Assembly: GCA_963971305.1 (NCBI GenBank)
Contig: OZ020307.1
Location: forward strand, 9,499,501-9,563,500
Length of the DNA stretch: 64,000 bases
Origin: Arcuatula senhousia
Lineage: Eukaryota; Mollusca; Bivalvia; Mytilida; Mytilidae
Direction: 5' to 3'
Shown here: in pieces, positions 36,942-48,440 of the stretch
How positions within the stretch are numbered: position 1 is the stretch's first letter
Layout of the letters: each line of letters starts with the position of its first letter
Position numbers and translations under genes: made by a program
Notes under the pieces: generated by a model
What the model saw: the letters and a program-made list of their open reading frames with translations, nothing else
Database searches by the model: none
What the model was told of the DNA's origin: nothing

Positions 36942-37262
36942 AGTAAAGGTAAAGGTAAGATTTATTTAACGTCGGTGAGTACACATCATTGATATGATAT
37001 GTGCAGAAGTCAAACAATTAACATAAGCTCTTAAGAGCTTTTGACCGACGGCAAGATTAACGACCGTTTGCCTAATATGATGCCCTTGCATGGTCGCCAG
37101 ACTTTGTGGGAGGAAAGCCCGATATTCCAAGCTGGAAAATCGGTGAAACCCACGAGCAACGGTAGGTGTCTGGAAACATTGACACGTGTGGGGCTCGAAC
37201 CCACAGAATTGTCGACCTGTGATTTAAAGTCCAATGCCTTAACCACTCGGGCACCGCGCTCC
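36942..37262 (-). mobile_element. tRNA-derived SINE
   Basis: Minus strand: a tRNA-like head with A box GTGCCCGAGTGGTTAAGG (37237-37254) and B box GGTTCGAGCCC (37191-37201), then an unrelated body, ending in a short GTAAAG-type tail (36942 onward on +). The head resembles tRNA-Ser. The anticodon position reads TTA with a poor anticodon stem, so this is a retroposon and not a working tRNA. Confidence 0.75.
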
Positions 37263-37559
37263 CTGTTCTTTTTATTTGAATTGTTAATATCTTCATATTC
37301 CAATCACCTGCCCCTTTTGCTTTTAATTATCATGCAAAGAGGACGACATAATTATTTGAAATCTAGATGACCTCCGAATCCTTAATTAATAACCTTCTGA
37401 AAGACTATATCATTTGTGATCGTTAAAATCTTGCAAGCGTTGTTTTGATGGAATAATTACAGCTTTTCAGTTAAAGCGTCTTCACTTGCAAGACTACAAA
37501 ACTCAGTAATACTAACTAAACAAAAACTCAGAGTACATATCCCAAATATGGTTCATTTT

Positions 37560-38125
37560 TCTCTATCAAAACTTTATGGTAATAAGGCTGTATCTAGGTG
37601 ACAATGATTGAGATCTGAATATTTTATCAATGAATGTAAATTTTCATGAATACTTCTAATTGGAATACTTGTCAAGCTGTCGAGACTGGTTTCTACCTTT
37701 CAGAATTCCATGAATGTTCCATTTTACCGTGATATTTAAGTCAGATAAATCGGGTTATAAATCGTTGGCCTATTTATTTTCGTACACTTCCGTTACTTCA
37801 ATTTGATTTTAAACTTTTCATTTTTGATAACAGTTTAATAAATCGTGGATGATGAATCTGGATATGCTTTAGATGCTTAAGATTCCCTAGATTAATAGAA
37901 CTTAATAAAATATGGAAAAAAATATTTTGCATGAAATTGAATTTGATTTCCCAATCGTATAACTGTTGAAAGGGCCAAGCAGTTGCTCAAAGGTTCATCT
38001 TGTGAAACAATTGTTAAGACGAAACTATATTTCTTGATATAATTTTTGTAGTCTAGTAAATCATTCAATGTACTTAATTAATAGAAAGATTTAAATAAAT
38101 TCCAAGGCAGCAGCTGTTTATCAAA
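37560..38125. repeat. Collinear duplicate of 565-720 and 2705-2800
   Basis: 37560-37700 matches 573-715 and 38045-38125 matches 2705-2800 (CAGTAAATCAT, AGACAGCTGCTGTTT-type blocks). The LTR-like block of the left copy is absent here. Confidence 0.6.
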
Positions 38126-38824
38126 GTTATCGTTTGTGCAGATTTAAACTATGCTGTCCATAATATTAAGATGTCTTCTTTGATGCATTCATACAAAATT
38201 CTAGAGCTGAAACAAATCCTGTATCAATCAGAAAAAAAAATGACGCTTTCCCTACTCGATAATATCGTTAGGACACAGGGAAATAAAAAAAAACAAGCAA
38301 ATGAGTTCAATAGGTACCTTAAAAGGGGAGTTAGTTTCGATTGCGACTAAGCTAGGAACTATAAGAATCATTATTTGAAACGAATTGGAAAGGAATTTGT
38401 TAGTGAACATCATCTGATTTTGTTTAATTTCTATCGAGGTGTATAGATACGCTGAAGTTCGATAAACATTCAAGTTGATAATTTTACATAAAATAGTAAA
38501 TTATTGAAATAATGTACACGGCTAAACACCCATAAAACGAAACAAATATTACATCCCAGCTCCTTTGTTCTAACAGGGGTGATCTGAGCCGGATCATCCC
38601 TCGGAATACCCTGTTCCAAGTCTACCTTCATATCCACTAGACCACGAAACCGATGCAAAATGTACGCTAAAAAATTGTACATAAAGAATATTGAAGGGGC
38701 CCAATAAGGGTAATCTATAATATATATTATAAAAATGTTTCCTATTTGATTCTAAATGCACAAAATGTATTCTAATGTCTGTATTTAAATTTTACATGAT
38801 TTATTTTGAAGGCTGGGATGTAAA

Positions 38825-38930
38825 ATAGTTATTACATTCGGACTTGGTGTGTCAGTAAGATCACCCCCTCCGGCCTCCGGCCGTCGGATTGATCTTTTAC
38901 TGACACACCGCGTCCTCGTGTAATAACTAT
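38825..38930. mobile_element. Short palindromic MITE-like hairpin, 106 bp
   Basis: Arms 38825-38863 and 38890-38930 pair almost completely (AGTTATTACATTCGGACTTG / CGCGTCCTCGTGTAATAACT, and GTGTGTCAGTAA) around a CG-rich loop CCGGCCTCCGGCCG. TA may be the target duplication. Confidence 0.75.
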
Positions 38931-39174
38931 AGCGTAAAAACCTATAATCCATTTATTATAGAATTTGATGCAAACTAATCACTGATCAATGATCATTCCA
39001 GACAGATTACTTAGTTATTTCCTAACACCTAAGCAGTGCCCAATCGTCCTTATCAGGGAGATGAATGAAACAAAAAGTCTCAGTTTACGGTCTCTGGATA
39101 CATGATCATGATTGTCATTCCATTATAACTCTGATGGTCTATTGTTACTGAGGCGACAATTTAAAACTATAAAC

Positions 39175-39330
39175 TTATAGTAAAAGTGTAATCATGTGTT
39201 TTACGTGAATTTATTTCTTCTAAGCAAACATTAACACTGCTTTGGGTTTTTTCTTCCTTCAGATAGTCGAAAGCTTGTGTTGTACTAAAAAACAATAATA
39301 TCATTTTAGTCCATTTAGAAAGCACCTCGG
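39175..39330. repeat. Block U, copy 3
   Basis: Shares CTTCAGATAGTCGAAAGCTT and AACAATAATATCATTTTAGT with the copies at 4025 and 36400. Confidence 0.55.
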
Positions 39331-39769
39331 GTCCACTGTAGAAGGCTTTGTTTACACTGTGTAATCCATACGTCATTTTTTCTAGCGGCGGTCAAAGATT
39401 GTTAAACCTCTTGATCTTGTATTAATATTCCGGTTTTTACTAAATTATCATTACATGTTAGCTTATCGTCACTTTCAGGTTTATCTCACGGATATAGCCT
39501 AATTCGCTTATTCTAGGAGTAAAACAATATTTATAATTTAAAGCGTCAGAAACTATACGGACCTTGCATTTTCTAGTGGTCTGTTAAACATATTGTACAC
39601 CCTTATTTAAAAACCTTCTTAATCACCAATAGCATTCGTATCAGATTATAAAAGCATGAATCATTATTTACCTTATTTACACTACTAAATAAGACTAAAA
39701 AAAGATAGATAAAATAAAATATAGCGTTCACGAGAAAAAGTATTTCAATTTTACGACTTGGTGGTTGCT

Positions 39770-39935
39770 ATGCGGTTGTTTTTGAATATGTCTTTATTTT
39801 GTTTGTGCTGTTTTTTTTTTTTTGGTATATTGTGCTGTTTTCGTTTGTATTGACTGGCTCCTCTTTGTCCTTTCGGATTTTTGACATTCAAATGACCCTT
39901 CTGAACCTCTCTGTTTCCAATTGACTTTTCTACAG
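39770..39935 (+). mobile_element. RT-A 3' tail fragment, decayed
   Basis: GTGCTGTTTTCGTTTGTATT, TTGTCCTTTCGGATTTTTGA and CATTCAAATGACCC follow the RT-A tail order. Confidence 0.55.
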
Positions 39936-40169
39936 CATATTGGAACAATACTGCAGCAAGTTAAATGAATAGTTTCAAGAAAATAGGCGAACTATGTGTA
40001 TATGACACACCCTCTATCAGCTTTAGATAATTCAAAAATCTGCTATGAATTAAGGTTAATAGCATTGTTCTTATGTTCAGCGTTTTGTGATTAAGCCAAA
40101 TGATAAAAGATTGTTTTCATTGTTAAAAAAAAACAATTTATATTTATCAACCAAAAACTCCCATCTTAT

Positions 40170-40290
40170 CAGATTGCTGGCTGTTATCCGTTGTGGATAT
40201 TATACAATTACTGTCTTTTGATGATCTGGGCTCGGTGAATAACAGTTTTTTCAAAAGTCAATAACTCCACACATTTACCTCATCAAAAGA
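40170..40290. repeat. Inverted repeat, possible MITE end
   Basis: AATTACTGTCTTTTGATGA near 40209 pairs with TCATCAAAAGACAGTTATTG near 40282. GATTGCTGGCTGTTATCC just before it resembles RT-B 3' UTR sequence. Another RT-B-end-like piece lies at 40885-40920. Confidence 0.45.
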
Positions 40291-40939
40291 CAGTTATTGT
40301 TTTATTCAATAATGCAACAAAAATCAAATATCAAATTCATGATTAAGATTACATTTTAAGTGTAACACAATAATTTGGGTTTTTTTGTTATTGTTTTTTT
40401 TTGGGGGGTTATATTTTTTTTTCCGGGAGGGGGGTATTTCCACTTATCGAAAAAATATAAGACATTTGTATAACATTTATTCTGTTAACAATTATTGAAC
40501 GAGCTGTGGCCTTTTTAGTGTTTGCTGAGTCCTTGTCTAGCATTATTTTCGGTAAAGCATCATCGCTTACGAACGCAAATCTCGCTTTTTTGCTTACAAC
40601 ACTTTCATTGTGAAAATAAAACAGCAGACGAATTATCTGTAGATTTTATTAATAGATAATATCGCCGTTGTAAATCTAATTTGATTGGTCGAACAAAAAA
40701 GGGAATAACCGGATTCTATAAATATCAACCGCATGCATTTTCCCGCGGTGAATAACCATTTTATTTTAGTGAATATCCTTTTTTATTCAATTTTTTCAGT
40801 CACATTATTTCTATACAAAATATTTAATATATTATTGAATAATTTAAATTATCGTTAATATTGTAGGTAATGTCATGAATGTCGTGTGCGCTTATTCTAC
40901 ATCTCATTATCCTCCATAACTTTTGAATAATCAAGATTG

Positions 40940-41260
40940 AGTCGTGCTTCTCGAGAAACATTGCGGTTCCTATTGATCGTATGAGTAATTTCTGGCCAGC
41001 TGACCAATAGAGGCGTTAGCATATTCTTTCTCGATTGTGAGGTGGTTTATAAAATAAACTTTTACTTACAAAGCCAGACATCAAACTGATGAAATGATAA
41101 TTACAAAGTTATCTAAGCATGTTCATAATAAAAATGTTGTTGAACTGCTCCGTGGTATCATTGCAATTTTCAACATGCTTTTCTCAAAATTAAGTTATGT
41201 AATATGTTAAACGAGACGTAGTTTCTTGATTTAGACTCTTAATGACTTGTTCATTACTTT
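40940..41260. repeat. Collinear duplicate of 5220-5408 and 6900-7010
   Basis: AGGCGTTAGCATATTCTT and GCCAGACATCAAACTGATGA match AGGCGTTAGTATAGTCTT and GCAAGACATTTTACTGATTC at 5290-5370; GACGTAGTTTCTTGAT matches GACGAAGTTTCTTGAT at 6975. The fold-back element of the left copy is absent. Confidence 0.55.
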
Positions 41261-41399
41261 AAATGCTTCACATTAAAAGAACTTGAAAAAGCTGCTAGGC
41301 ATATAATAAACATCAAAAGCATTTGATCAAATTCGTGTAAAATTATTGAGGTTCAATATTATTCAGAAATGTTTGCCTGAGATAGATAAACACAATATT

Positions 41400-43435
41400 T
41401 TAAAAACGCAAAGCAGAAAAAGAAAAGTCAATGTCAGTATAATGTCCAAGGAAAGGACAACAGAAAACAGACCCACATTTGGTAACTTCTAATATAAAAA
41501 GTTGAGTTTTTTACATTGTAACACTGAAAATTTGAATAAAAGATAAGTATCATTCAATACAGAACCCCTCATCTCCTCTCTAAACTAGATCCGAATTAAT
41601 TTTACATTAAACTACAAACGTTGACTAATTGTCTACTGTATGGACATGTAATTCATGAATAAGATTTCCCTTTTAACAAAGGTTAACATTAAACGTGTTT
41701 TCACGTGGAATATCTTTGCAGATTTTCAAATGATTATTTATCCCCTGGTAATAAAATCTATATTCGCGAAATAAAACATCAAATGAGTTAGACTATTTTT
41801 TTTAAATTGACAAAAATAATTTCGTTAATAACGGCTTCTAAACATTTGAACATACAAGCCATTACATTAAAACTTTGGTTTTTAACCTAATATTGATACA
41901 TTCTTTTGTTTTGTGTAACAACAAAATAGACAAAGAACAATTAGTAAATCCGAAATTTCAATTAAAAAAATGATAAAACAGCAATTTGCAAGACAAATAC
42001 AGCGTCTTATATAAACTTTGGAATAGCAACTACCCTTTATTGCCATGAATTTTAATTGCAATTCCAAGATGTACTTTATAATAATTTTTACAGATTGGAC
42101 ATAATGAGTCGTACAGAGCTCTGCACAGTTTTGATTATGACGAAGCGAATTCAAAAAGTTTTGACCAAATGTGTCAGATTGAGATCAGACATTGTTCGCA
42201 TATGCCTTTGCTCCAAAAAGCTACCTCCTTAGCCCATCTGAAGATTAGCCTTAAGTGAGATTTGTGTTATCTTTTATTATACAGTATTGGTAGCGACTCG
42301 GAGTAGCAGTATGACATACCATGTTATTTTTTACCCAGAACGGGGTAGGTCATAAGATTGTCCATAAAAACACTTTTGCCCACCTTTCCAAAAATCATAA
42401 AACCACATGGTGGTATCAGTATGAGCAAGAACCGCGTCTTACTTGTTGTGGGTTTACCCATCTCTCAAATTCCCAGGGTCAGTCGAAATAAGGTCAGTCT
42501 AATAGCTTTGTATCTCCATTCCACTACTCACCCCAGCATCATTTTATATTAATTTCCTTTAATGGTCAACTTTCGTAAAAAGTCGTAGCTTGAGAGTAAA
42601 GCAACAAGAAAGTGACATAATGAAAGCGGACAATATTCACTTTATAAAAACCTCATTGAGATCTATTACATTACTACGCAAAATTTCTTTAATATTGGAC
42701 AGTCCGAGCCAAAATTGCTTACACACACAAGAAGACAACAGATACGAATATTAGATCTACATGTTCGATTTACATATAAGAGTTTTGATAAATATAAATG
42801 TCGTCCTCTTCATTTAAAATATACCGATTGTTGGTAACGTGAGGTGTGTGTTGTATTCAATCGTGCGTCTCAGTTCACTCTTCTTCTGACGTGTCTTCAC
42901 GTTATCTATTGAAGTAATGTAATTTCATTGTATGTCAGCTGGCTTTGTCATTGTCATTGTCATTGAATTTTCAGAAGTCAGACATTCGAATGTACACAAA
43001 AGCAACATCTATTTTCCACAACCCTAATGATGCCAAAACATTGTGAACCTGCAAATAAAGCACCAAACAACGTCATTTTGTTTGCAAAATACAACATATT
43101 GACTGAATTAGGGTTCGGCTATACCATGAAAGCACTCTATACACAGCAACATCATTGGTCTTTCTGTTGACAAAGGGAACAATTGCATTCCATCCTTGTT
43201 TTGGAATTCAAAATTACATCAAAATTCGTACTAGCATCGTTTAAATGCTTTTTCGTTCAAATGTACTACTGAAACTTTTTCAGTTTTGTTAACATCAATA
43301 TTAACGGTAATAAAACATGCCTTCAATGGTGTTTCGATTATTGTTCTCTAAAAATGGTGTCAATCAAATATGGAATCAAATGTAAAATCCCATTTTGCAC
43401 ATTTGATTAAAAGTAGCTTTATCAAAAAGGCTCGG
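41400..43435. other. No recognisable gene
   Basis: AT-rich sequence. The frames at 41882-42154 (minus) and 42358-42552 (plus) show no family motif and no codon bias that I can point to. Confidence 0.4.
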
Positions 43436-43439
43436 GTGC

Positions 43440-43940
43440 AAATATCTGGTAGTCGATTAAAATAAGAAGAATAACACATATTAACAGAAGATAAAAAATG
43501 AAATGCTTAACTTTATCGACAATGTATTTGTTAAGTGTGGTGGACATGTTTTTTTATCAGACATTTAGCATCTAAGGGGTACAATTGCTCGCCAATTTCT
43601 TTCTTCATTCATATGAAGCAGTCTTCTGATAAAGGGATCGCATGGTTGCTTTATCATTTAGTCTTAAATTTCGTTATATTGAATATGTCCTTTCACTAAA
43701 CAAACCTCGATTTGGTGACTATTTAAATCTTATATCACAAGGAACTTAAGACAAAGGACACCACAGATTCTAGAGTTCCTCATCACAGTTGGATTTATAG
43801 TTCGACATCGAGATACACTAAAGGCTTTGTACAAAGCTCTATGACAAACACGGTGACCTCAACTTTCCAATCATCAGTTTTGGCTTCTTTTGTTGCAACA
43901 TTTCGTCCCCTCAACCGTATGGATTGTATGTAATATGATT
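43440..43940 (+). pseudogene. RT-A fragment spanning RT motifs B to C region
   Basis: AAATATCTGGTAGTCGATTA begins as at 12137. Broken frames give MLNFIDNVFVKCGGHVF, then FRYIEYVLSLNKPRFGDY (motif C region decayed) and LYDKHGDLNFPIISFGF. Many stops. Lacks the 3' UTR. Confidence 0.7.
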
Positions 43941-44380
43941 AAGGCCCTGCCTTTTTAGCAAGCATCGAAAATTTATATATATATATATATTTTTTAATTA
44001 TATCCATGTGCTCGACCAGCTAGGTATAAGAAGGAAACTTCAAAAAGGAATTAGAAAGTAGTCTGACCCCACCCTTCCAAATCATATAAATAAATAAATA
44101 ATAAATAACTAAATATCTTTATTTCAGACGCATAAAAAATATTTACATGGCATTAATCTATCTTATGATTGATATGATATGAGTATCACAAAAATGAAAT
44201 AAAAATTATAAGATTATATATACAATTCGGTATACCAGCTTTGCAATAACTTTGAATTAAACAATAAATCACTATTCAGTATAGCAATAACTAAAATATT
44301 ATCAGAACATTTCAACCTTTTAAACAAACTATACACAGATTTCCTTATACATTCTTTAATGTTATATGTTTTAACTATAA

Positions 44381-44423
44381 GCCGAAACCGAAACCGATAC
44401 CGAAATCGAAACCGAAACTGAAT
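44381..44423. repeat. (CCGAAA)n-like microsatellite
   Basis: Seven imperfect CCGAAA/CCGATA units. The complementary array (GGTTTC)n is at 48598-48627, inverted. A TA microsatellite is at 43977-43991. Confidence 0.8.
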
Positions 44424-44754
44424 TCAACTGTTTAGAAAACATTAATTTTTTGAAACTTTGAATGTCCGATTAAATGGTAATTGTTAAACCATAAAAGTCG
44501 AATTTATTTGTGCATATATTTACTCGGCGGGTGTCGGCATTTTAATTCAGTTCTTATGTTGGTGTATTAGCGGTTACCTTTCAAGAATTCTGATGAATAG
44601 TTCAATTATCTTCTTACAGTTGACTGAATATAATGTAATGGCCTCCAAAACGGTTTCCTTTCAATATCTTACATTGGTATACAAATTCAAAATCATATCT
44701 GATTAAATGACTCCTAATTGGTTTAATTTTTTTTGGCTGTTTATTGTTCTTAGG

Positions 44755-44990
44755 TGATAATCTTCACTGTCTTTTGTATCTTTTGTATCTTATGGTAGTG
44801 TTGTGTTTCGTGTTACTACTGGGCCCTTCGAACAATAGGGAAGAAAAATGTTGGCGCAATAAAACTTGGTTTTACCCATCATTCGTTAGATTCCTTTATC
44901 AAGTCAGGACTGCTGCAATTTTCAGTTTCTCCGGTGGAGTTTGCCGGATTTGTTTTTTTCGACATATAAGATTGATCATCAAGGTTAATT
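44755..44990 (+). mobile_element. RT-C-type 3' UTR copy
   Basis: AAAACTTGGTTTTACCCATC and TTCCTTTATCAAGTCAGGAC match 24178-24235. The 103-codon frame here (44744-45055) is not conserved in the other copy. Confidence 0.6.
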
Positions 44991-45109
44991 TCATGCATCA
45001 ATCTGTATGTCAATGCATCTTCTGGGTGCCTAATGAAGCCTTATTTCTCTGTTAGCCCGTCAGTGTCTCTTGCGTCATTTCCTTGTTCAACGATCAAATT
45101 TCTCTTCTT

Positions 45110-45490
45110 GTATAGCAACATTCCGTCCGCTTATGAAATTTCGTATCATAATTGATTTGTTACTCCAGAGCTTGCGGAAATTACATCGATTTCCCCAGCA
45201 GAGCGTCACGTTTTGTTTTGTCTTCCTTTATCGGATTTGACAAAGATGGATAGGAAGTGATCAGCGGAGCGGGTGTGCTACCGGGGTATAGCAGGCAGGA
45301 ACCGCTTATTATTCCAGAGCACCTGAGTTTATTCTTGTTACGACTTAAGTCCGCGTTGTTCATTTCTGTTCAGTTGATTATGTGTTTTGTGTTTCCTCAT
45401 GCTGTTCTTGTTCGTTTTTACCGATCTTGCCGTTGCCTTTCCGGACTTTTGACACTCGAATGCCCCATTGGTCCTCTTTCTTCCGACAAA
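45110..45490 (+). pseudogene. RT-A C-terminal fragment plus 3' UTR
   Basis: AGCAACATTCCGTCCGC (SNIPSA) leads to FVS*LICYSRACGNYIDFPS, then a deletion to the 3' UTR with GGAGCGGGTGTGCTA and CTTTCCGGACTTTTGACACT. Confidence 0.75.
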
Positions 45491-45597
45491 GGTACTGTCA
45501 ATTCTTGTCATTCAAAATTGGATAATGATAAAGATATTCAAGATTAAAACATATAACATAAAAGTGCCCCTATTTCATCAACAGATTTTAAACGGGG

Positions 45598-45658
45598 GAT
45601 AAATAAGATTAATAACGAAACTATTTAGCTTGAAGAATCGATCCCGAGTCAAATAGAA
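45598..45658 (+). repeat. ELGGSIS-type repeat, diverged copy 3
   Basis: AATAACGAAACTATTTAGCT and GATCCCGAGTCAAATAGAA align with the copies at 19436 and 36165. The frame is lost. Confidence 0.35.
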
Positions 45659-45904
45659 CCATACCCTCATAGGTGTTCCACAATGCGCTATCATTAGACA
45701 TTTGTTATACATGGCATATACAAAAGACATCCAATAAAAGTACACATATTGGGATATTCGTTTCTGCTAAACACATTAATGCACAGAGCAATCCCAAGAA
45801 CTAAGTATTTCAGACAAGAAGACTAGGATGTTGTAGAGAAGTGGCAACAAACATCTCTAGCAACAAGGCCATGGACAAACAAGTTGAGTTCATTGCTGCT
45901 AAGG

Positions 45905-45975
45905 AAAATCGATCGAAAGTATCAGGCTCACAATTGTCGAATGACATGAAGTACACATTGTAGCAAACAAAAACA
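45905..45975. repeat. Target-site duplication, left copy (about 71 bp)
   Basis: Identical to 48029-48099. Contains ATCGATCGAAAGTATCAGG and ends GTAGCAAACAAAAACA. The exact edge is blurred by the A-run. Confidence 0.9.
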
Positions 45976-47834
45976 CGGAAATTAACCTGTGTGTCTTACA
46001 AAATGGTATATTTTCAGAATTTTTTACCATAGGTAGAGGCTGTAGGCAAGGGGATCCAATTTCACCATATTTATTTTTACTTTGTGTTGAAATTATGGGA
46101 ATTTTAATTAGAAACAATCAAGAAATAAAGGGTATAAAGATAAAAGAGAATACCTATAAGATCTTACAGTATGCTGATGATACAGGAATCTTCCTAGATG
46201 GTACAGAAAAAAGCTTAAAGAAAACTCTTGATCTACTTGAGCAATTTTCAAAATATTCAGGCTTCACTCCTAACTTTGACAAAACAAAAGCAATTTGGAT
46301 TGGTTCTAAAATAAAAAGTAATGAGAGATTATGTAAGAATAAAAAACTAATCTGGACTAATGAGCCTTTTGAAGTACTAGGCATTACTTTTAGTACCAAT
46401 CTAAAAGATGTTATAAATTTAAACTACAGTAAAAGAATATGCAATATAGAAGCAAAAATAAAGAGCTGGCAAAAAAGAAACATTAGTGTTCTAGGTAGAT
46501 TAACAGTTGTTAAAACATTGCTTATTCCAACCCTTACTCATTTATTTATTGCTATTCCAACCCCTGACAATGTACTTTTGAAGAAATTGGAAAGCATATT
46601 GTTTAACTATGTATGGGAGGGTAGGGATAGAATAGCAAGAAACCAAATGGTTCAAAACGTCTCACAAGGAGGATGTGGTATGATCCATCTAAGTACTTTT
46701 ATTAAATCGCTTAAGCTTACTTGGATAAGGAGACTGTTAAATAATGAATCCACTTGGAAAGAACTTGTGCTGACACTTATTAACGTAGATTGTAAAAAAC
46801 TTACTTTATTTGGGGATGATTACCCATCTGACTTAAGCAAAAAGACCAACAATATTTTTTGGAAACAAGTCTTTGATATCCTCTCAGAATATAAACAAAT
46901 TGACATACTAAGCAACCATAATGATATTTTTAAATACCCTTTGTGGAAAAATTCGGATATTAAAATCGACCGAAAGACTATTTTTTTTAAGAAATGGTAT
47001 GAGTCAGGAATCTACTATATAGGCGACCTGTTTGACAGAAATGGAAATTTCCTACAATATCAATCTCTATGTAACATTTACAACATTAAAACTCCAATCA
47101 CATTATACTATGGAATAAGAGAAGCACTTTTTACAAAATGGGAGAAACTTACAACTTCTATATCACTTAATGTTCAAGATCTTCCATTTATACCTATAAA
47201 AATGGAATTATTTATTTGTTACCAAAAGGGAGCAAATATGTTTTATCAAACTTTTATTAAAAAGCTAAAATTTCCGCAAAAGTATAAGGAAAAGCGGTTG
47301 ATAAATTTAAACCCTCCCTTTGAAATTAATTGGAAATTTGTCCATAACAGCAATTTTTCAACAACGAAAGATACAAAACTAATATGGTTTCAATTTCGAC
47401 TAATTCATAGAATTTTAGCAACAAACCAATATCTGTATAAAATTGGAAAGACCAATAACCCTTTGTGCTCTTTCTGCAAGACTGATGATGAAACCATTAT
47501 GCACTTATTTTACGAATGCAATGTCGTTAATGAGTTTTTCGTCAGCTTTGAGAGATGGATATATAATAGAACATCTACTTTACTTAACATCACCAAAGTG
47601 GAATTAGTGTTTGGAAAAATTGGAAATAAGTTTATTGTCCAAAATCTTCTTCTTCTTATTTTTAAATTTTATGTCTATAAGCAGAGGTGTAGAGACGAAT
47701 TACTCTTTCTCCCTGCTCTTAAGGCAGATATTTACAGCTACTACAAGCAAGAGCAATATAGTTCCTTAGTCAATGGGAACAAGGTGTTCTTTGACAAAAA
47801 ATGGGAGAAATACAAACCTTTGTTTGAAGAATAA
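45976..47834 (+). CDS. LINE ORF2 C-terminal part: reverse transcriptase and C-terminal region
   Basis: The frame is open from the truncation point, well before the first Met (46095): ...NLCVLQNGIFSEFFTIGRGC, then RQGDPISPYLFLLCVEIM (RT motif B region), YADDT at 46170-46184 (motif C with the catalytic Asp pair), and GFTPNFDKTKAIWIG (motif D/E region). A long tail follows with a Cys/His cluster CSFCKTDDETIMHLFYEC near 47468-47520 and stop TAA at 47832-47834. In L1-type LINEs this protein nicks target DNA and reverse-transcribes its own mRNA. The endonuclease and RT motif A lie in the missing 5' part, so this copy cannot move by itself. About 600 codons remain without a stop. Assignment to the L1/Tx1 group rests on motif style and the zinc-knuckle-like C-terminus. 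Confidence 0.88.
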
Positions 47835-48028
47835 GAAAAGAAACATATAAGAAGTGCTACAATTAAATTTTATACATCTTATAAAATAAGTTTGTTGCCC
47901 ATGCCCATGCTCTAGCAATTGGTAATATTCATCAATAACGACTTTCTGAATGAGTGCGAGTGTGAGAGCTTGTCTTTGTATTTCATATATATTGTAAAAA
48001 TGTCTGAAAAACAATAAAAATTACAAAA
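45976..48028 (+). mobile_element. 5'-truncated L1/Tx1-like LINE, recent insertion
   Basis: The 2.05-kb element starts in the middle of the RT domain and ends with AATAAA (48013-48018), a few bases and an A-run. It is flanked by a perfect direct repeat of about 71 bp (45905-45975 and 48029-48099). The identity of the duplication and the intact frame indicate a young insertion. Truncation at the 5' end is normal for target-primed reverse transcription; the duplication length is not. Confidence 0.88.
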
Positions 48029-48099
48029 AAAATCGATCGAAAGTATCAGGCTCACAATTGTCGAATGACATGAAGTACACATTGTAGCAAACAAAAACA
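48029..48099. repeat. Target-site duplication, right copy (about 71 bp)
   Basis: Identical to 45905-45975, directly after the LINE A-tail. Confidence 0.9.
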
Positions 48100-48334
48100 A
48101 ACACAAAGACTTAGAATGACACGAAAAAAAATCGTTTACGAATTAAATACAAATTTGATTAACAGTAGAACTGATTATTACATAATTTTCTATGTCCAAA
48201 ACAGTGTTATGCATCTGCATCATAAAAGACTGAATATGATGCATTTTTACATGTAGTAACAAACTTTATAAATTAACAAAGAAAAAACCCAACACAAATC
48301 ATTGTAATAGACTTAAAAATGCGATGCTGATTGA

Positions 48335-48440
48335 TGTAAGGTAGTTGTTTTTTTCGTTACCCGATTCTTCGTGTTATACTCATTCGTGTTACTGATTTCA
48401 TCATTGCTTTTTCAGACTTTCAAATGCGTCATTTCAGTAC
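48335..48440 (+). mobile_element. RT-A-like 3' tail, strongly decayed
   Basis: Order of ATTCTTCGTGTTATACTCAT, CGTGTTACTGATTTCATC and TTTTTCAGACTTTCAAATGC follows the RT-A tail. Weak. Confidence 0.35.

Noticed and set aside
37185..37265. Functional tRNA-Ser gene
   Set aside because: Poor anticodon stem and a SINE body with tail attached.
41882..42154. 90-codon minus-strand frame, hydrophobic
   Set aside because: No motif, no homologous frame in the duplicated region, and typical of AT-rich random frames.
44592..44640. Possible further hammerhead core (CTGATGAATAG)
   Set aside because: No GAAA at the right distance and no closing stem I.
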